A DNA stretch of 64,000 nt from Lactobacillales bacterium (lineage in GTDB: Bacteria; Bacillota; Bacilli; Lactobacillales; Streptococcaceae), in the NCBI GenBank assembly GCA_031261705.1, contig JAISJD010000030.1, positions 47,791 to 111,790 on the forward strand, given 5' to 3'. The translations under genes and the position numbers were made by a program. The notes under the pieces are model-generated. The model made no database searches and was not told the DNA's origin. It was given only the letters and a program-made list of their open reading frames with translations. Shown here piece after piece: positions 1 through 8,953 of the stretch (positions are counted from its first letter, which is position 1; the number at the start of each line of letters is the position of its first letter).

Positions 1-855
1 TATGGTTTAACTGCCTATGATACAGGTGCAATGGGTGGTGGAAATGTTGAAACTCCATCGGCTCCAGAGCAATCTACACCAACTCCAAGTACGCCAGAAA
101 CACCAAGTAACGATACAACGTACACGGTAAAATCAGGCGATACTATCTCAGGAATTTCTGCTCGCTTTGGAATTTCGATGAATGAGTTACGTTCATGGAA
201 TAATTTAAAAGGGGATTTAATTTTGATCGGTCAGGTATTGGTCGTGAAAAAAGGGACGTCCGTACCGGCACCCGATCCAAGCGCACCACCAACAGAAACA
301 CCTGCACCAAGCGCACCGGTAGCGCCGTCTACACCAAGTAGTGAGACAAAATACACGGTTAAAGCAGGAGATTCTATTTGGGCGATTTCCTCTCGTTATG
401 GAATTTCTATGAATGATTTACGTTCATGGAATAATTTAAGAGGAGATTTAATTCTAGTCGGTCAAGTATTGGTTGTGAAAAAAGGAACGTCTGTACCTGT
501 TCCAGCCCCAAGTGCACCTGCCGCCCCAAGCAATAGTACAACGTATACGGTAAAATCGGGCGATTCTGTTTGGTTAATTGCGCATAATTACGGGATTTCA
601 ATGGCAGATCTTGTCAACTGGAACAATATCAAAAATTATTTGATTTTCCCAGATCAAGTATTGGTCGTGAAAAAAGGTACCAGTTCGGCAAGTCAACCGT
701 CAGGAAACACAACAAGTGGTGCTTACACTGTGAAAAGCGGCGATACACTTTGGGCAATTTCTCAAAAAGCTGGTTTGAAGGTCGACACATTGAAACGTAT
801 TAACAATTTAGTTTCTGATTTAATCTATGTTGGTCAGCAATTAAAATTAAAATAA
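1..855 (+). CDS. LysM-repeat cell-wall hydrolase, C-terminal part (5' end outside window)
   Basis: The frame is open to the first base, so this is the 3' end of a longer gene; the ATG at 31 has no ribosome-binding site and is probably internal. The first residues (YGLTAYDTG) resemble the end of a glucosaminidase/muramidase catalytic domain of the enterococcal AtlA/muramidase-2 type (inference). Four LysM domains follow, each opening with YTVKxGD and ending near VGQVLVVKK (about bases 120-250, 352-485, 541-675 and 721-852). They are separated by Pro/Ser/Ala/Thr-rich linkers. LysM binds peptidoglycan N-acetylglucosamine, so the protein is secreted and acts at the wall. LysM1 and LysM2 are almost identical, pointing to recent duplication. 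Confidence 0.85.
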   Translation, partial: YGLTAYDTGAMGGGNVETPSAPEQSTPTPSTPETPSNDTTYTVKSGDTISGISARFGISMNELRSWNNLKGDLILIGQVLVVKKGTSVPAPDPSAPPTETPAPSAPVAPSTPSSETKYTVKAGDSIWAISSRYGISMNDLRSWNNLRGDLILVGQVLVVKKGTSVPVPAPSAPAAPSNSTTYTVKSGDSVWLIAHNYGISMADLVNWNNIKNYLIFPDQVLVVKKGTSSASQPSGNTTSGAYTVKSGDTLWAISQKAGLKVDTLKRINNLVSDLIYVGQQLKLK

Positions 856-861
856 TTCAAG

Positions 862-897
862 AAACTGCAAACATCCCTTAGATATTTGCAGTTTTTT
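862..897 (+). terminator. Rho-independent terminator of the LysM gene
   Basis: AAACTGCAAA (862-871) pairs perfectly with TTTGCAGTTT (885-894) and runs into a T tract, seven bases after the stop codon. Confidence 0.9.
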
Positions 898-918
898 CGT
901 TTTCTAGTGGTGAAACTA

Positions 919-947
919 TTGAAAAATCAAACGAAAATAGGTAACAT
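919..947 (+). promoter_or_regulatory. Candidate sigma-A promoter of leuS
   Basis: TTGAAA (919-924), a 17-base spacer and TAACAT (942-947), between the preceding terminator and leuS. No T-box leader is seen in the remaining 60 bases, unlike many Firmicute aminoacyl-tRNA synthetase genes. Confidence 0.5.
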
Positions 948-1009
948 CAAAGGGAGCACTTAAAATCAAATTTTAATGTGAAGAGAAGAATAACGGAGGC
1001 TAAGAATAA

Positions 1010-3523
1010 ATGGCTTATAATCATAAAACGGTGGAGCGCAAATGGCAAAAATATTGGCATAAAAACCACACGTTTAATACACAAGATGAAAATGGCAAAC
1101 CCAAATTTTATGCACTAGATATGTTCCCTTATCCGTCAGGTCAAGGCTTGCACGTAGGACACCCAGAAGGCTATACGGCGACAGATATTTTATCTCGCTT
1201 CAAACGTGCGCAAGGCTATAACGTGCTTCATCCAATGGGATGGGATGCGTTTGGTTTACCAGCGGAACAATATGCGCTTGATACAGGAAATGACCCAGCG
1301 GAATTTACCAAGAAAAATATTGAAACTTTCCGTCGTCAAATTAATTCCCTAGGTTTTTCTTACGACTGGAATCGTGAAGTAAATACAACAGACCCTGATT
1401 ATTACAAGTGGACGCAATGGATTTTCACAAAACTTTACGAACATGGTCTAGCTTATGAAGCCGAAGTGGCAGTGAACTGGGTACCAGAGCTTGGTACAGT
1501 GATTGCGAATGAAGAGGTCATTGACGGAAAATCTGAACGTGGGGGCTATGATGTTGTTCGCAAGCCTATGCGTCAATGGATGCTCAAAATTACCGCCTAT
1601 GCGGAGCGTTTACTAGAAGATTTAGATTTGGTTGACTGGCCAGATTCTATCAAAGAAATGCAACGCAACTGGATTGGAAAATCTGTTGGTGCGAACGTTA
1701 CTTTTAAGGTGAAAGGAACGGACAAAGATTTTACTGTCTTCACTACTCGTCCGGATACCTTATTTGGTGCGACTTATACCGTTCTTGCGCCTGAATTAGA
1801 CTTGGTAAAAGAGATTACCACTAAAGAGCAACGTGCAGAAGTAGAAGCGTACATTGAAGCTTCTGCTAAAAAATCAGACTTGAACCGTACAGATTTAGCA
1901 AAAGAAAAAACGGGTGTCTTTACGGGCGCTTATGCAATTAATCCAGTGAATGGTAAAGAAATTCCAATCTGGATTGCCGATTATGTGCTTTCTTCTTATG
2001 GAACGGGCGCAATCATGGCAGTACCAGCACATGACACACGTGACTGGGAATTTGCGAAACAATTTGACATTGAGATTATCCCTGTACTCGAAGGAGGCAA
2101 TGTCGAAGAAGAAGCCTATACAGAAGACGGGACACACATTAATTCTGATTTCCTAAATGGCTTAAATAAGGCAGATGCGATTGATAAAATCAACACTTGG
2201 TTAGAAGAAAAAGGTGTTGGCAAGAAAGAAATTTCTTACCGTTTGCGTGACTGGTTATTCTCTCGTCAACGTTATTGGGGGGAACCAATTCCTGTGATTC
2301 ATTGGGAAGATGGCTCTACAACGACACTTCCAGAAAGCGAGTTGCCTTTATGCTTACCAAAAGCCAAAGATATTAAACCGTCTGGAACAGGAGAATCACC
2401 ACTAGCAAACATTACTGATTGGGTAAATGTTGTTGACCCTGTGACTGGGAAAAAAGGCAAACGTGAAACCAATACCATGCCACAATGGGCGGGTAGCTCA
2501 TGGTATTATCTACGCTATATCGACCCTAAAAATAAAGAAGTTCTAGCCGACTATGAAAAGCTAAAACGTTGGTTACCAGTTGATGTCTACATCGGTGGGG
2601 CAGAACATGCGGTACTTCACTTGTTGTACGCTCGCTTCTGGCATAAATTCTTGTATGATATTGGCGTGGTGCCAACGAAGGAACCGTTCCAAAAATTATT
2701 CAACCAAGGAATGATTCTAGGCAAAAGTTATCAAGATAGCCGTGGCGCACTTGTTAATAATGATGAAGTGGAAACACGTGGTGGAAAATTCTACAAGGTG
2801 GGAACCGACGAAGAATTAACAGAAGTTCCTGCGAAAATGTCGAAATCTCGTGGGAATGTCGTAAATCCTGATGACGTGGTAGAAGAATATGGGGCAGATA
2901 CCTTACGTCTTTATGAAATGTTTATGGGACCACTAGAAGCTTCAATTGCTTGGTCACCACAAGGGCTTGAAGGAAGTCGTAAATTCTTAGACCGTGTATG
3001 GCGTCTGATTGTCGATGAAAATGGCAAAATGCGCGATAGAATCACGACTTTTAACGATGGAAACTTAGACAAGGTTTATAATCAAACTGTTAAAAAGGTA
3101 ACGGAAGATTTTGAAAATTTACATTTCAATACCGCAATTTCCCAATTGATGATTTTCGTAAATGAAGCGAATAAGGCTGAGGTTCTTCCTTATGCTTATG
3201 TGGAAGGCTTTGTACAGCTCCTTGCACCGATTGCTCCACATATGTCAGAAGAGCTTTGGGAAATTTTAGGCAATGAGGGTGGAATTTCTTACGTTTCTTG
3301 GCCAACCTATGACGAGGCTGCCCTAGTCGAAAACGAAATTGAAGTCGTTTTCCAAATTAATGGCAAGCTTCGTGCAAAAGCTAAGGTAATGCGTGATTTA
3401 TCTAAGGATGAACTAGAAAAGGCTGCTTTAGAAAATGAAGAAATGGATGCACTCCTTGAAGGGAAAACGATTCGCAAAGTGATTGTGGTTCCAAACAAAT
3501 TAGTGAATGTTGTGGCGAACTAG
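1010..3523 (+). CDS. leuS: Leucyl-tRNA synthetase
   Basis: Cytosolic class I enzyme charging tRNA-Leu. The 837-residue product carries the HIGH-type motif HVGH at residues 48-51 within [13 protein letters not shown]. The CP1 editing domain shows [12 protein letters not shown] and [20 protein letters not shown] is at about 609-616, and an anticodon-binding and C-terminal domain follows. It is some 30 residues longer than the Bacillus enzyme; an insert just before KMSKS ([12 protein letters not shown] region) accounts for part of this. The ATG at 1010 has a GGAGG ribosome-binding site at 995-999. It is a stand-alone unit with its own promoter. Confidence 0.98.
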   Translation: MAYNHKTVERKWQKYWHKNHTFNTQDENGKPKFYALDMFPYPSGQGLHVGHPEGYTATDILSRFKRAQGYNVLHPMGWDAFGLPAEQYALDTGNDPAEFTKKNIETFRRQINSLGFSYDWNREVNTTDPDYYKWTQWIFTKLYEHGLAYEAEVAVNWVPELGTVIANEEVIDGKSERGGYDVVRKPMRQWMLKITAYAERLLEDLDLVDWPDSIKEMQRNWIGKSVGANVTFKVKGTDKDFTVFTTRPDTLFGATYTVLAPELDLVKEITTKEQRAEVEAYIEASAKKSDLNRTDLAKEKTGVFTGAYAINPVNGKEIPIWIADYVLSSYGTGAIMAVPAHDTRDWEFAKQFDIEIIPVLEGGNVEEEAYTEDGTHINSDFLNGLNKADAIDKINTWLEEKGVGKKEISYRLRDWLFSRQRYWGEPIPVIHWEDGSTTTLPESELPLCLPKAKDIKPSGTGESPLANITDWVNVVDPVTGKKGKRETNTMPQWAGSSWYYLRYIDPKNKEVLADYEKLKRWLPVDVYIGGAEHAVLHLLYARFWHKFLYDIGVVPTKEPFQKLFNQGMILGKSYQDSRGALVNNDEVETRGGKFYKVGTDEELTEVPAKMSKSRGNVVNPDDVVEEYGADTLRLYEMFMGPLEASIAWSPQGLEGSRKFLDRVWRLIVDENGKMRDRITTFNDGNLDKVYNQTVKKVTEDFENLHFNTAISQLMIFVNEANKAEVLPYAYVEGFVQLLAPIAPHMSEELWEILGNEGGISYVSWPTYDEAALVENEIEVVFQINGKLRAKAKVMRDLSKDELEKAALENEEMDALLEGKTIRKVIVVPNKLVNVVAN

Positions 3524-3536
3524 CAAAATCGAATGG

Positions 3537-3565
3537 TTGAACTTTTCAGCCGCTTGAGTTATCAT
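3537..3565 (+). promoter_or_regulatory. Candidate promoter of the MFS gene leader
   Basis: TTGAAC (3537-3542), 17 bases, TATCAT (3560-3565), just after the leuS stop and before the terminator-like hairpin at 3608-3660. A transcript from here must cross that hairpin to reach the MFS gene. Confidence 0.45.
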
Positions 3566-3607
3566 GATGAAAGATATATCGTACAGATAGCATGTGTGAA
3601 CATGCCG

Positions 3608-3660
3608 AGAGAGAGGCGATTTCTACTTTATGTAGAAGTGGTCTCTCTTTTTTATTTTTT
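3608..3660 (+). terminator. Terminator hairpin directly upstream of MFS gene (leuS terminator and/or attenuator)
   Basis: AGAGAGAGGCGATTTCTAC pairs imperfectly with GTAGAAGTGGTCTCTCT around a TTTAT loop, followed by a long T-rich tract. It ends only 3 bases before the MFS ribosome-binding site (AAGGAGA, 3664-3670). A smaller hairpin GCATGT/ACATGC lies at 3590-3605. Confidence 0.75.
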
Positions 3661-3677
3661 TATAAGGAGATTTTTTG

Positions 3678-5036
3678 ATGAATAAGAAACAATTGCTTTT
3701 ACTGCCGGCGATTCTTGCGACCGGTATTCTATCCTTTTCAGGTGTTTTGATTGAAACGGCTATGAACGTGACCTTTCCAACACTTTGTAAACAATTTGGA
3801 ACCTCGACAGCCAATATTCAGTGGATAACGACGATTTATTTACTAACGATTTCGATTGTTGTCCCCTTATCTACGTATCTCTTTAAAAATGTCAGCTTGA
3901 AAACGTTGTTTATTTTTTCTAATTTGATGTTTATTTTGGGACTTATGATTGACTTTTTTTCTAGTTCGTTAGGCGTGCTATTAATTGGGCGGTGCTTTCA
4001 GGGGGTAGCGACTGGAATTGCTTTGCCGTTAATGTTTCATATTATCCTGACCTATGCCCCTTTAGAAAAAAGAGGAGCAATGATTGGGATTGGGACTCTG
4101 ACGACCTCGATTGCTCCAGCGATTGGACCGACTTATGGAGGAATTTTGACGGTTCATTTTACATGGAATTTGATTTTTCTTTTACTTATTCCCTTTATTC
4201 TCATTTCCTTAGGCATTGGAGTTTATGCGATTCCTCGTCAAAAGGTAGAGAAAAACACTTCGTTAGATTTCATCAGTCTTGTGGGCGTGGCATTTTTATT
4301 TAGTGGATTACTACTTTTCTTGAGTAGTCTTGGTGACAAGTTCGCTTGGCTTTATTTGGGTATGGGCGTTCTCGGCCTAGCGGTTATTTTATTCCGGGTG
4401 AAAAAAACAGAAACTCCATTGGTAAATTTAACAGTGTTGAAAAATAAGAAATTTGATTTGTTCTTATACAGCTTCTTGATTTGCCAAGCGTTACTTTTAG
4501 GAATTTCCTTTGTTTTGCCCAACTTCGTGCAAATTGTTAATGGAGAAAGTGCTTTTACTGCAGGATTAATAATGATTCCGGGAGCAATTATCGGCGCACT
4601 TTTACAACCACTATCTGGTCGTTTGTTTGACCGATTTGGACCAAAACGTCCGATCGTTGCCGGTCTAGGTATTGCGACAGTGGGTTGGACGTTATTGTTG
4701 CTTTCACTCGGACGATTTGGGATACCTATGCTCGTTTTCTGTCATGTAATTTACATGATTGGCTCTGGTCTTTGTTATAGTAACTTAATGACTATGGGAA
4801 TGAATCAGCTCACACCCACTCTCGAAAGTGATGGAAATGCGTTATTTAACACATTGCAACAGTTTTCAGGTGCGGTAGCGACTGCCGTTGTAGCGATGAT
4901 TATTAACACTGTTCAACAACAGTCAGCAAGCTTTTCAAAGGGAACGATTATTGGTTCACAACTATCTATGCTAGTTATTTTAATTTTATTACTTTTTAGT
5001 CTGGTTGGGTGTCTTCGTTATTTTAGAAAGAGATAA
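3678..5036 (+). CDS. MFS exporter, DHA2 (EmrB/QacA-like) family
   Basis: A 452-residue membrane protein with about 14 hydrophobic segments, the size and pattern of DHA2 drug:proton antiporters. The antiporter motif C appears as APAIGPTYGG in the fifth segment, and a motif-A-like GRLFDRFGPKRP loop lies in the second half. Substrate unknown; drug or metabolite export across the plasma membrane is likely. The ATG at 3678 is chosen over the TTG at 3675 because AAGGAGA lies 7 bases upstream. It is related to the MFS gene at 8954 (same FSETALNV/SGVLIETAMNV start and GRLFD loop). The terminator-like hairpin in its leader suggests attenuation. Confidence 0.85.
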   Translation: MNKKQLLLLPAILATGILSFSGVLIETAMNVTFPTLCKQFGTSTANIQWITTIYLLTISIVVPLSTYLFKNVSLKTLFIFSNLMFILGLMIDFFSSSLGVLLIGRCFQGVATGIALPLMFHIILTYAPLEKRGAMIGIGTLTTSIAPAIGPTYGGILTVHFTWNLIFLLLIPFILISLGIGVYAIPRQKVEKNTSLDFISLVGVAFLFSGLLLFLSSLGDKFAWLYLGMGVLGLAVILFRVKKTETPLVNLTVLKNKKFDLFLYSFLICQALLLGISFVLPNFVQIVNGESAFTAGLIMIPGAIIGALLQPLSGRLFDRFGPKRPIVAGLGIATVGWTLLLLSLGRFGIPMLVFCHVIYMIGSGLCYSNLMTMGMNQLTPTLESDGNALFNTLQQFSGAVATAVVAMIINTVQQQSASFSKGTIIGSQLSMLVILILLLFSLVGCLRYFRKR

Positions 5037-5120
5037 TTATCAATTTTTTGAAGATTTTATATATGAATTGACAACGAATGTTTTTTTTGTTAGATTGTTA
5101 ATGAAAATAAAATACGATTT

Positions 5121-5280
5121 GTTAGGTGAGGCTCCTATGCAAACATAGGCTACTGCCCAAAAATGTCGAGAGACGCCAATGGGTAGAACAGGAATTGTCG
5201 AATACAAGGCTCTTCTTAAGGTAGCTAAGATATGTTTGTCTTTACGTTGCATAGTGCCAAAACTCAACGATTAGGTCAAC
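5121..5280 (+). ncRNA. M-box (ykoK) magnesium riboswitch
   Basis: The leader contains the conserved M-box core: TTAGGTGAGGCTCCTATG, then AACATAGGCTACTGCCC, AAATGTCGAGAGACGCCAA, TGGGTAGAACAGGAATTG and, near the 3' end, GTAGCTAAGAT and CAAAACTCAACGATTAG. The class binds Mg2+ and shuts off downstream Mg2+ transporter genes. Here CAAAACTCAACG (5258-5269) can pair with CGCTGAGTTTTG (5325-5336), which spans the upstream stem end and loop of the terminator at 5316-5355, giving a clear antiterminator/terminator switch. The downstream gene is a magnesium ATPase, as expected. Confidence 0.95.
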
Positions 5281-5315
5281 TTCTCTTTTTTGTCTTGTTT
5301 ACGATGAATTTTAGT

Positions 5316-5355
5316 GCGGTCTTTCGCTGAGTTTTGAGCGAAAGATCGCTTTTTT
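5316..5355 (+). terminator. M-box expression-platform terminator
   Basis: GCGGTCTTTCGCT (5316-5328) pairs with AGCGAAAGATCGC (5337-5349), followed by six T. The loop and inner stem are complementary to M-box bases 5258-5269, so formation should be Mg2+-dependent. Confidence 0.9.
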
Positions 5356-5405
5356 GCGCCTTGAAATCAGTTTATTTTACTTACTCATAAGGGAGATGAA
5401 TACAA

Positions 5406-5492
5406 ATGGACGACAGTAGTTCGCATAGGTGGGGCTTTTGGAAACGAATGAAGAGGAAAGGTAGCCAATTATTTTTGTCTATTTGTATTTAA
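5406..5492 (+). CDS. Small leader ORF between M-box and mgtA (28 codons)
   Basis: ATG at 5406 with AAGGGAG ten bases upstream, ending at TAA 5490-5492. The peptide starts MDDSSSHRWGFWKRMK and ends QLFLSICI: a short basic/aromatic half and a hydrophobic end. I do not recognise it. It sits after the M-box terminator and its stop is 7 bases before TTCTCTCC (5500-5507), which can pair with GGAGAGAA (5541-5548) overlapping the mgtA ribosome-binding site. A regulatory leader peptide, or a small MgtA-modulating peptide, are both possible. It is short enough that chance cannot be excluded. Confidence 0.45.
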   Translation: MDDSSSHRWGFWKRMKRKGSQLFLSICI

Positions 5493-5499
5493 CTTCCAG

Positions 5500-5552
5500 T
5501 TCTCTCCACAAGCCCGTGTAAAAGGAATGTAGATTTTTTTGGAGAGAAGGAG
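5500..5552 (+). promoter_or_regulatory. mgtA: Hairpin masking the mgtA ribosome-binding site
   Basis: TTCTCTCC (5500-5507) and GGAGAGAA (5541-5548) are perfectly complementary. The right arm overlaps GAAGGAG (5546-5552), the ribosome-binding site of the GTG at 5558. A ribosome terminating at 5492 would cover the left arm. Confidence 0.45.
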
Positions 5553-5557
5553 AAAAA

Positions 5558-8212
5558 GTGGAAAAAACATTTAAAAACAATCAAAAAATCAACTATGGTT
5601 TATTTGCCAAGAAAACGGTGGAAAATATCTTTGATAAATTTCAACTTTCAGCAAAAGGCTTGTCAGAGGAGCAGGTGCTAATCTCAAGAGAGAAGCATGG
5701 GGATAATAAAATTTCTTACGGAAAGAAAACACCTTTTTTGGTGGAGGTTTTAAAAGCATATATTACTCCATTTACCTTGGTACTTATTGGTCTAGGAATG
5801 ACGTCTTTTATTACAGATGTTGTGATTGCCGCACCACAAGAACGTGATTTTTTCGGTAGTGGCATTATATTTTCAATGGTTCTTATCAGTGGGACGATGA
5901 CTTTGATTCAGTCGGTAAGATCGAACCAAGCTGCTGAAAAATTAAAATCATTGGTAAAAGTAACTGCCAATGTGAAACGAAATAACCAATACGAAGAAAT
6001 TCCAATGGAGGAGATTGTCTGTGGGGATCAGGTGAAATTATCCGCAGGGGACATGATTCCCGCCGATATTCGATTAATTACAACGAAGGATTTATTTATT
6101 TCTCAATCCGCTTTAACTGGCGAAAGCTATCCGGTAGAAAAACGCGCCGATGAGCGAATCACTCAGCAGGATTCTGACACGAGTTATGAAAATCTTGTAT
6201 TTATGGGGAGTAACGTGGTTAGTGGAAGTGCTGAGGGGTTAGTCATTGCGACGGGAAATCGAACCCTTTTTGGCGATGTGGCTAAAACCTTGTCGACAAA
6301 ACCAATTCCAACGAGCTTTGAGTTAGGGATTCGGAAAACCTCTTTTTTATTCATCAAATTCATGTCGTTAATGGCACCGACCGTGATTGTCATTAACGGG
6401 TTGACAAAAGGCGATTGGTTAGAGGCTCTTTTATTTGGTTTATCCGTAGCAGTTGGGCTGACTCCTGAAATGCTGCCAATGATTGTTACGACAAACCTAG
6501 TCAAAGGTGCAACTGCTATGGCAAAAAAAGGGACAATCATTAAGAATTTGAACTCGATTCAAAATTTTGGTGCTATTGATGTGTTATGCACCGATAAAAC
6601 AGGAACGTTGACACAGGATAAAATTATTTTAGAGTATCACTTAGATTGTGATGGAAAAGAAGATAGTCGTGTGTTGCGACATGCGTATCTTAATAGCTGT
6701 TATCAAACAGGGTTGAAGAATTTATTAGATGTCGCAATTATTGAAGCTGCTGAGGAAAAGTTGGCAACAGAAACCATTCAATACAAAAAAGTTGATGAAA
6801 TTCCGTTTGATTTTGAACGTCGTCGCATGAGTGTCGTGGTAGAGGATAATCATGGGAAAACGCAAATGATTACCAAAGGCGCAATTGAAGAAATGTTAAA
6901 TATCTCTAGCTTTGTTGATTTCAAAGGAAAAGTCACAAAACTTACAGATGAAGTCAGACGTGAGGTATTGGAAAAAGTCGAGGAATTAAACGCAAATGGT
7001 TTGCGTGTACTCGGTGTGGCACAAAAAACTAATCCAAGTGTGGTGGGCGAGTTTTCTATCTCGGATGAGTCTGATATGGTACTCATCGGGTATCTAGCTT
7101 TCTTAGATCCACCAAAAGAAACAACGAAACAGGCACTAGAGGCGTTAAAAATGCACGGCGTATGTGTCAAGGTACTGACTGGAGATAATGCGTTAGTGAC
7201 TCAATCGGTCTGCAAACAGGTTGGATTAGGGGCTGAAAAGCTAGTAAATGGGGAAGAAATCGAGCAACTTACAGATGAAAAACTCAGTCAGCTAGTGGAA
7301 GAACATGATGTTTTCGTCAAATTGAACCCGCAACAAAAACAACGAATTACTTGGGCACTAAGAGAAAACGGACATACTGTGGGTTTTCTGGGAGATGGAA
7401 TTAATGATGCGCCTGCAATGAAAACCGCAGATGTAGGGATTTCAGTCGATACTGCTGTTGACATTGCCAAAGAATCGGCAGATGTGATTTTGCTTGAGAA
7501 AGACTTAACGATTTTAGAACGAGGAATTATTTCGGGAAGAGAAACCTTCGGAAATATTATGAAATATATTAAATCGACTGCAAGCTCGAATTTTGGCAAT
7601 ATGTTTTCGGTATTAGTCGCTAGTATGTTTTTACCGTTTTTACCTATGTTGCCCTTACAAATTCTCTTTCTAAATCTGATTTATGACATTTCCTGTGTGT
7701 CGGTTCCATGGGATCATATGGATAAGGAGTATTTGGAGGAACCAAAAAGCTGGACGGCTTCAGGTATTGGGAAATTCATGGTGTGGCTTGGCCCAACAAG
7801 CTCAATCTTTGATATTACCACTTATCTATTGATGTATTTTGTGATTTGTCCAGCAGTTGTCGGTGGAAATTTCCATACGCTAAACGCAGAGCAACAGGTG
7901 GCATTTATTGCAATCTTTCATGCCGGCTGGTTTGTTGAATCCTTATGGTCACAAACATTGGTATTACACGCATTGCGCACACCGAAAATTCCGTTTATCC
8001 AAAGTCGTGGTTCCTTTATCATGACTTCTATCACGACATTGGGGATTGCCGTGGGGACGCTCTTACCCTTTACAGCTTTCGGTCAAAATTTAGGTTTAGC
8101 GACACTGCCAAGCAGCTACTGGTTGTGGTTAGTGGCAACGGTTTTAGCTTATCTATTATTGGTGACCGTTGTTAAACGTTTCTATGTTACACGGTATCAA
8201 GAACTTTTATAA
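5558..8212 (+). CDS. mgtA: Magnesium-translocating P-type ATPase (MgtA/MgtB type)
   Basis: An 884-residue P3B-type ATPase importing Mg2+ at the plasma membrane. The phosphorylation motif DKTGTLT is at about 346-352. The MgtA-type membrane motif VGLTPEMLPMIV precedes it, LTGES lies in the actuator domain, and MTKGA-like ITKGA and GDGINDAP mark the nucleotide-binding and hinge regions. Length matches the family. The GTG start at 5558 has GAAGGAG 5 bases upstream. The M-box riboswitch and a possible second, translational hairpin control it, so expression is expected when Mg2+ is scarce. The C-terminal membrane part is complete. Confidence 0.95.
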   Translation: MEKTFKNNQKINYGLFAKKTVENIFDKFQLSAKGLSEEQVLISREKHGDNKISYGKKTPFLVEVLKAYITPFTLVLIGLGMTSFITDVVIAAPQERDFFGSGIIFSMVLISGTMTLIQSVRSNQAAEKLKSLVKVTANVKRNNQYEEIPMEEIVCGDQVKLSAGDMIPADIRLITTKDLFISQSALTGESYPVEKRADERITQQDSDTSYENLVFMGSNVVSGSAEGLVIATGNRTLFGDVAKTLSTKPIPTSFELGIRKTSFLFIKFMSLMAPTVIVINGLTKGDWLEALLFGLSVAVGLTPEMLPMIVTTNLVKGATAMAKKGTIIKNLNSIQNFGAIDVLCTDKTGTLTQDKIILEYHLDCDGKEDSRVLRHAYLNSCYQTGLKNLLDVAIIEAAEEKLATETIQYKKVDEIPFDFERRRMSVVVEDNHGKTQMITKGAIEEMLNISSFVDFKGKVTKLTDEVRREVLEKVEELNANGLRVLGVAQKTNPSVVGEFSISDESDMVLIGYLAFLDPPKETTKQALEALKMHGVCVKVLTGDNALVTQSVCKQVGLGAEKLVNGEEIEQLTDEKLSQLVEEHDVFVKLNPQQKQRITWALRENGHTVGFLGDGINDAPAMKTADVGISVDTAVDIAKESADVILLEKDLTILERGIISGRETFGNIMKYIKSTASSNFGNMFSVLVASMFLPFLPMLPLQILFLNLIYDISCVSVPWDHMDKEYLEEPKSWTASGIGKFMVWLGPTSSIFDITTYLLMYFVICPAVVGGNFHTLNAEQQVAFIAIFHAGWFVESLWSQTLVLHALRTPKIPFIQSRGSFIMTSITTLGIAVGTLLPFTAFGQNLGLATLPSSYWLWLVATVLAYLLLVTVVKRFYVTRYQELL

Positions 8213-8219
8213 AATTTTT

Positions 8220-8259
8220 AGCAGTCTGACAGATTTAATTTCCTGTTAGGCTGTTTTTC
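8220..8259 (+). terminator. Terminator of mgtA
   Basis: CAGTCTGACAG (8222-8232) pairs with CTGTTAGGCTG (8243-8253) including G-U pairs, then TTTTT. Confidence 0.8.
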
Positions 8260-8357
8260 TTAGCTTGTTAGCAGGATTTAATTTTCCTCTCATTTTATGC
8301 TTGATAAGAAATAGTATACTTGAGAAAAAGAAAGGTCAAGCACGAGGAGGAAGGGAA

Positions 8358-8699
8358 ATGAAGAAATTATTAGTGATTGAAAATATCTTTTTACTCATTT
8401 TAACGCTTTATATTTATTTCTTTGTCTTTCGTTTTTCAATATTGGTACTGATTTTGGGTGTCTGGCTGCCAGATTTATCCATGCTTGGCTACTTCAAGGA
8501 TAATAAGTTCGGTGCTTATCTTTATAATAGCGTGCATAATTTGATTCTTCCAAGCTTTTTAGCCTTTGTGGGTGTTCAGTTTCAGATGGAAATTTTTATT
8601 TATGTTTCACTGATTTTATTCATTCATATTTTTCTGGATAGAATGTTAGGTTATGGATTAAAATATACGGATGATTTTAAGCATACTCACTGCTTGTAG
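8358..8699 (+). CDS. DUF4260-like small membrane protein
   Basis: A 113-residue protein with about four hydrophobic segments. The conserved pattern W-PDLSMLGY, GAYLYNSVHN and LDRMLGYGLKY fits the DUF4260 family of integral membrane proteins of unknown function. The ATG at 8358 is preferred over upstream in-frame starts because GAGGAGG (8344-8350) lies upstream and the hydrophobic family core starts here. It is probably monocistronic. The terminator stem begins inside the last codons, so the stop codon lies in the loop. Confidence 0.75.
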   Translation: MKKLLVIENIFLLILTLYIYFFVFRFSILVLILGVWLPDLSMLGYFKDNKFGAYLYNSVHNLILPSFLAFVGVQFQMEIFIYVSLILFIHIFLDRMLGYGLKYTDDFKHTHCL

Positions 8700-8714
8700 G
8701 GTATGCTTTTTCTA
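8679..8714 (+). terminator. Terminator overlapping the 3' end of the DUF4260 gene
   Basis: AAGCATAC (8679-8686) pairs with GTATGCTT (8701-8708), T tract after. The TAG stop (8697-8699) is in the loop. Confidence 0.85.
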
Positions 8715-8826
8715 TTTCCTAAATTTAAGAGGATAGATGAAAATAATTCCTCAAAATGTGAAAATAAAAATGCTTTTTCTGTTTTTTTTCAGGAATATCA
8801 CGCATTTTACTTACGAAGAAAAATTT

Positions 8827-8855
8827 TTTTTGGTAAGGTGGAAAAAGTGACTAGA
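8827..8855 (+). promoter_or_regulatory. Candidate promoter of second MFS gene
   Basis: TTGGTA, 16 bases, TAGAAT in the 250-base gap before the MFS gene. The -35 overlaps a CTTAC/GTAAG inverted repeat. Positions are approximate and the evidence is motif match only. Confidence 0.3.
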
Positions 8856-8953
8856 ATAGGAGTTGAACAAAATTAGTAGAATTTTAATCAAAAAAATTAG
8901 AAGTACACTGCAAAATACTGGGCATGATCGCTCGAATAGAAAAGGGAAATATG

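Noticed and set aside
120..855. LysM repeats as a CRISPR-like array
   Set aside because: Repeat period follows codons and encodes LysM domains; spacers are Pro/Ser/Thr linkers.
856..1009. T-box leader for leuS
   Set aside because: Expected in this group, but the gap is only 154 bases, with a terminator for the upstream gene and no T-box core sequence.
5040..5267. Minus-strand open frame over the mgtA leader
   Set aside because: It lies across the M-box; the conserved RNA explains the sequence.
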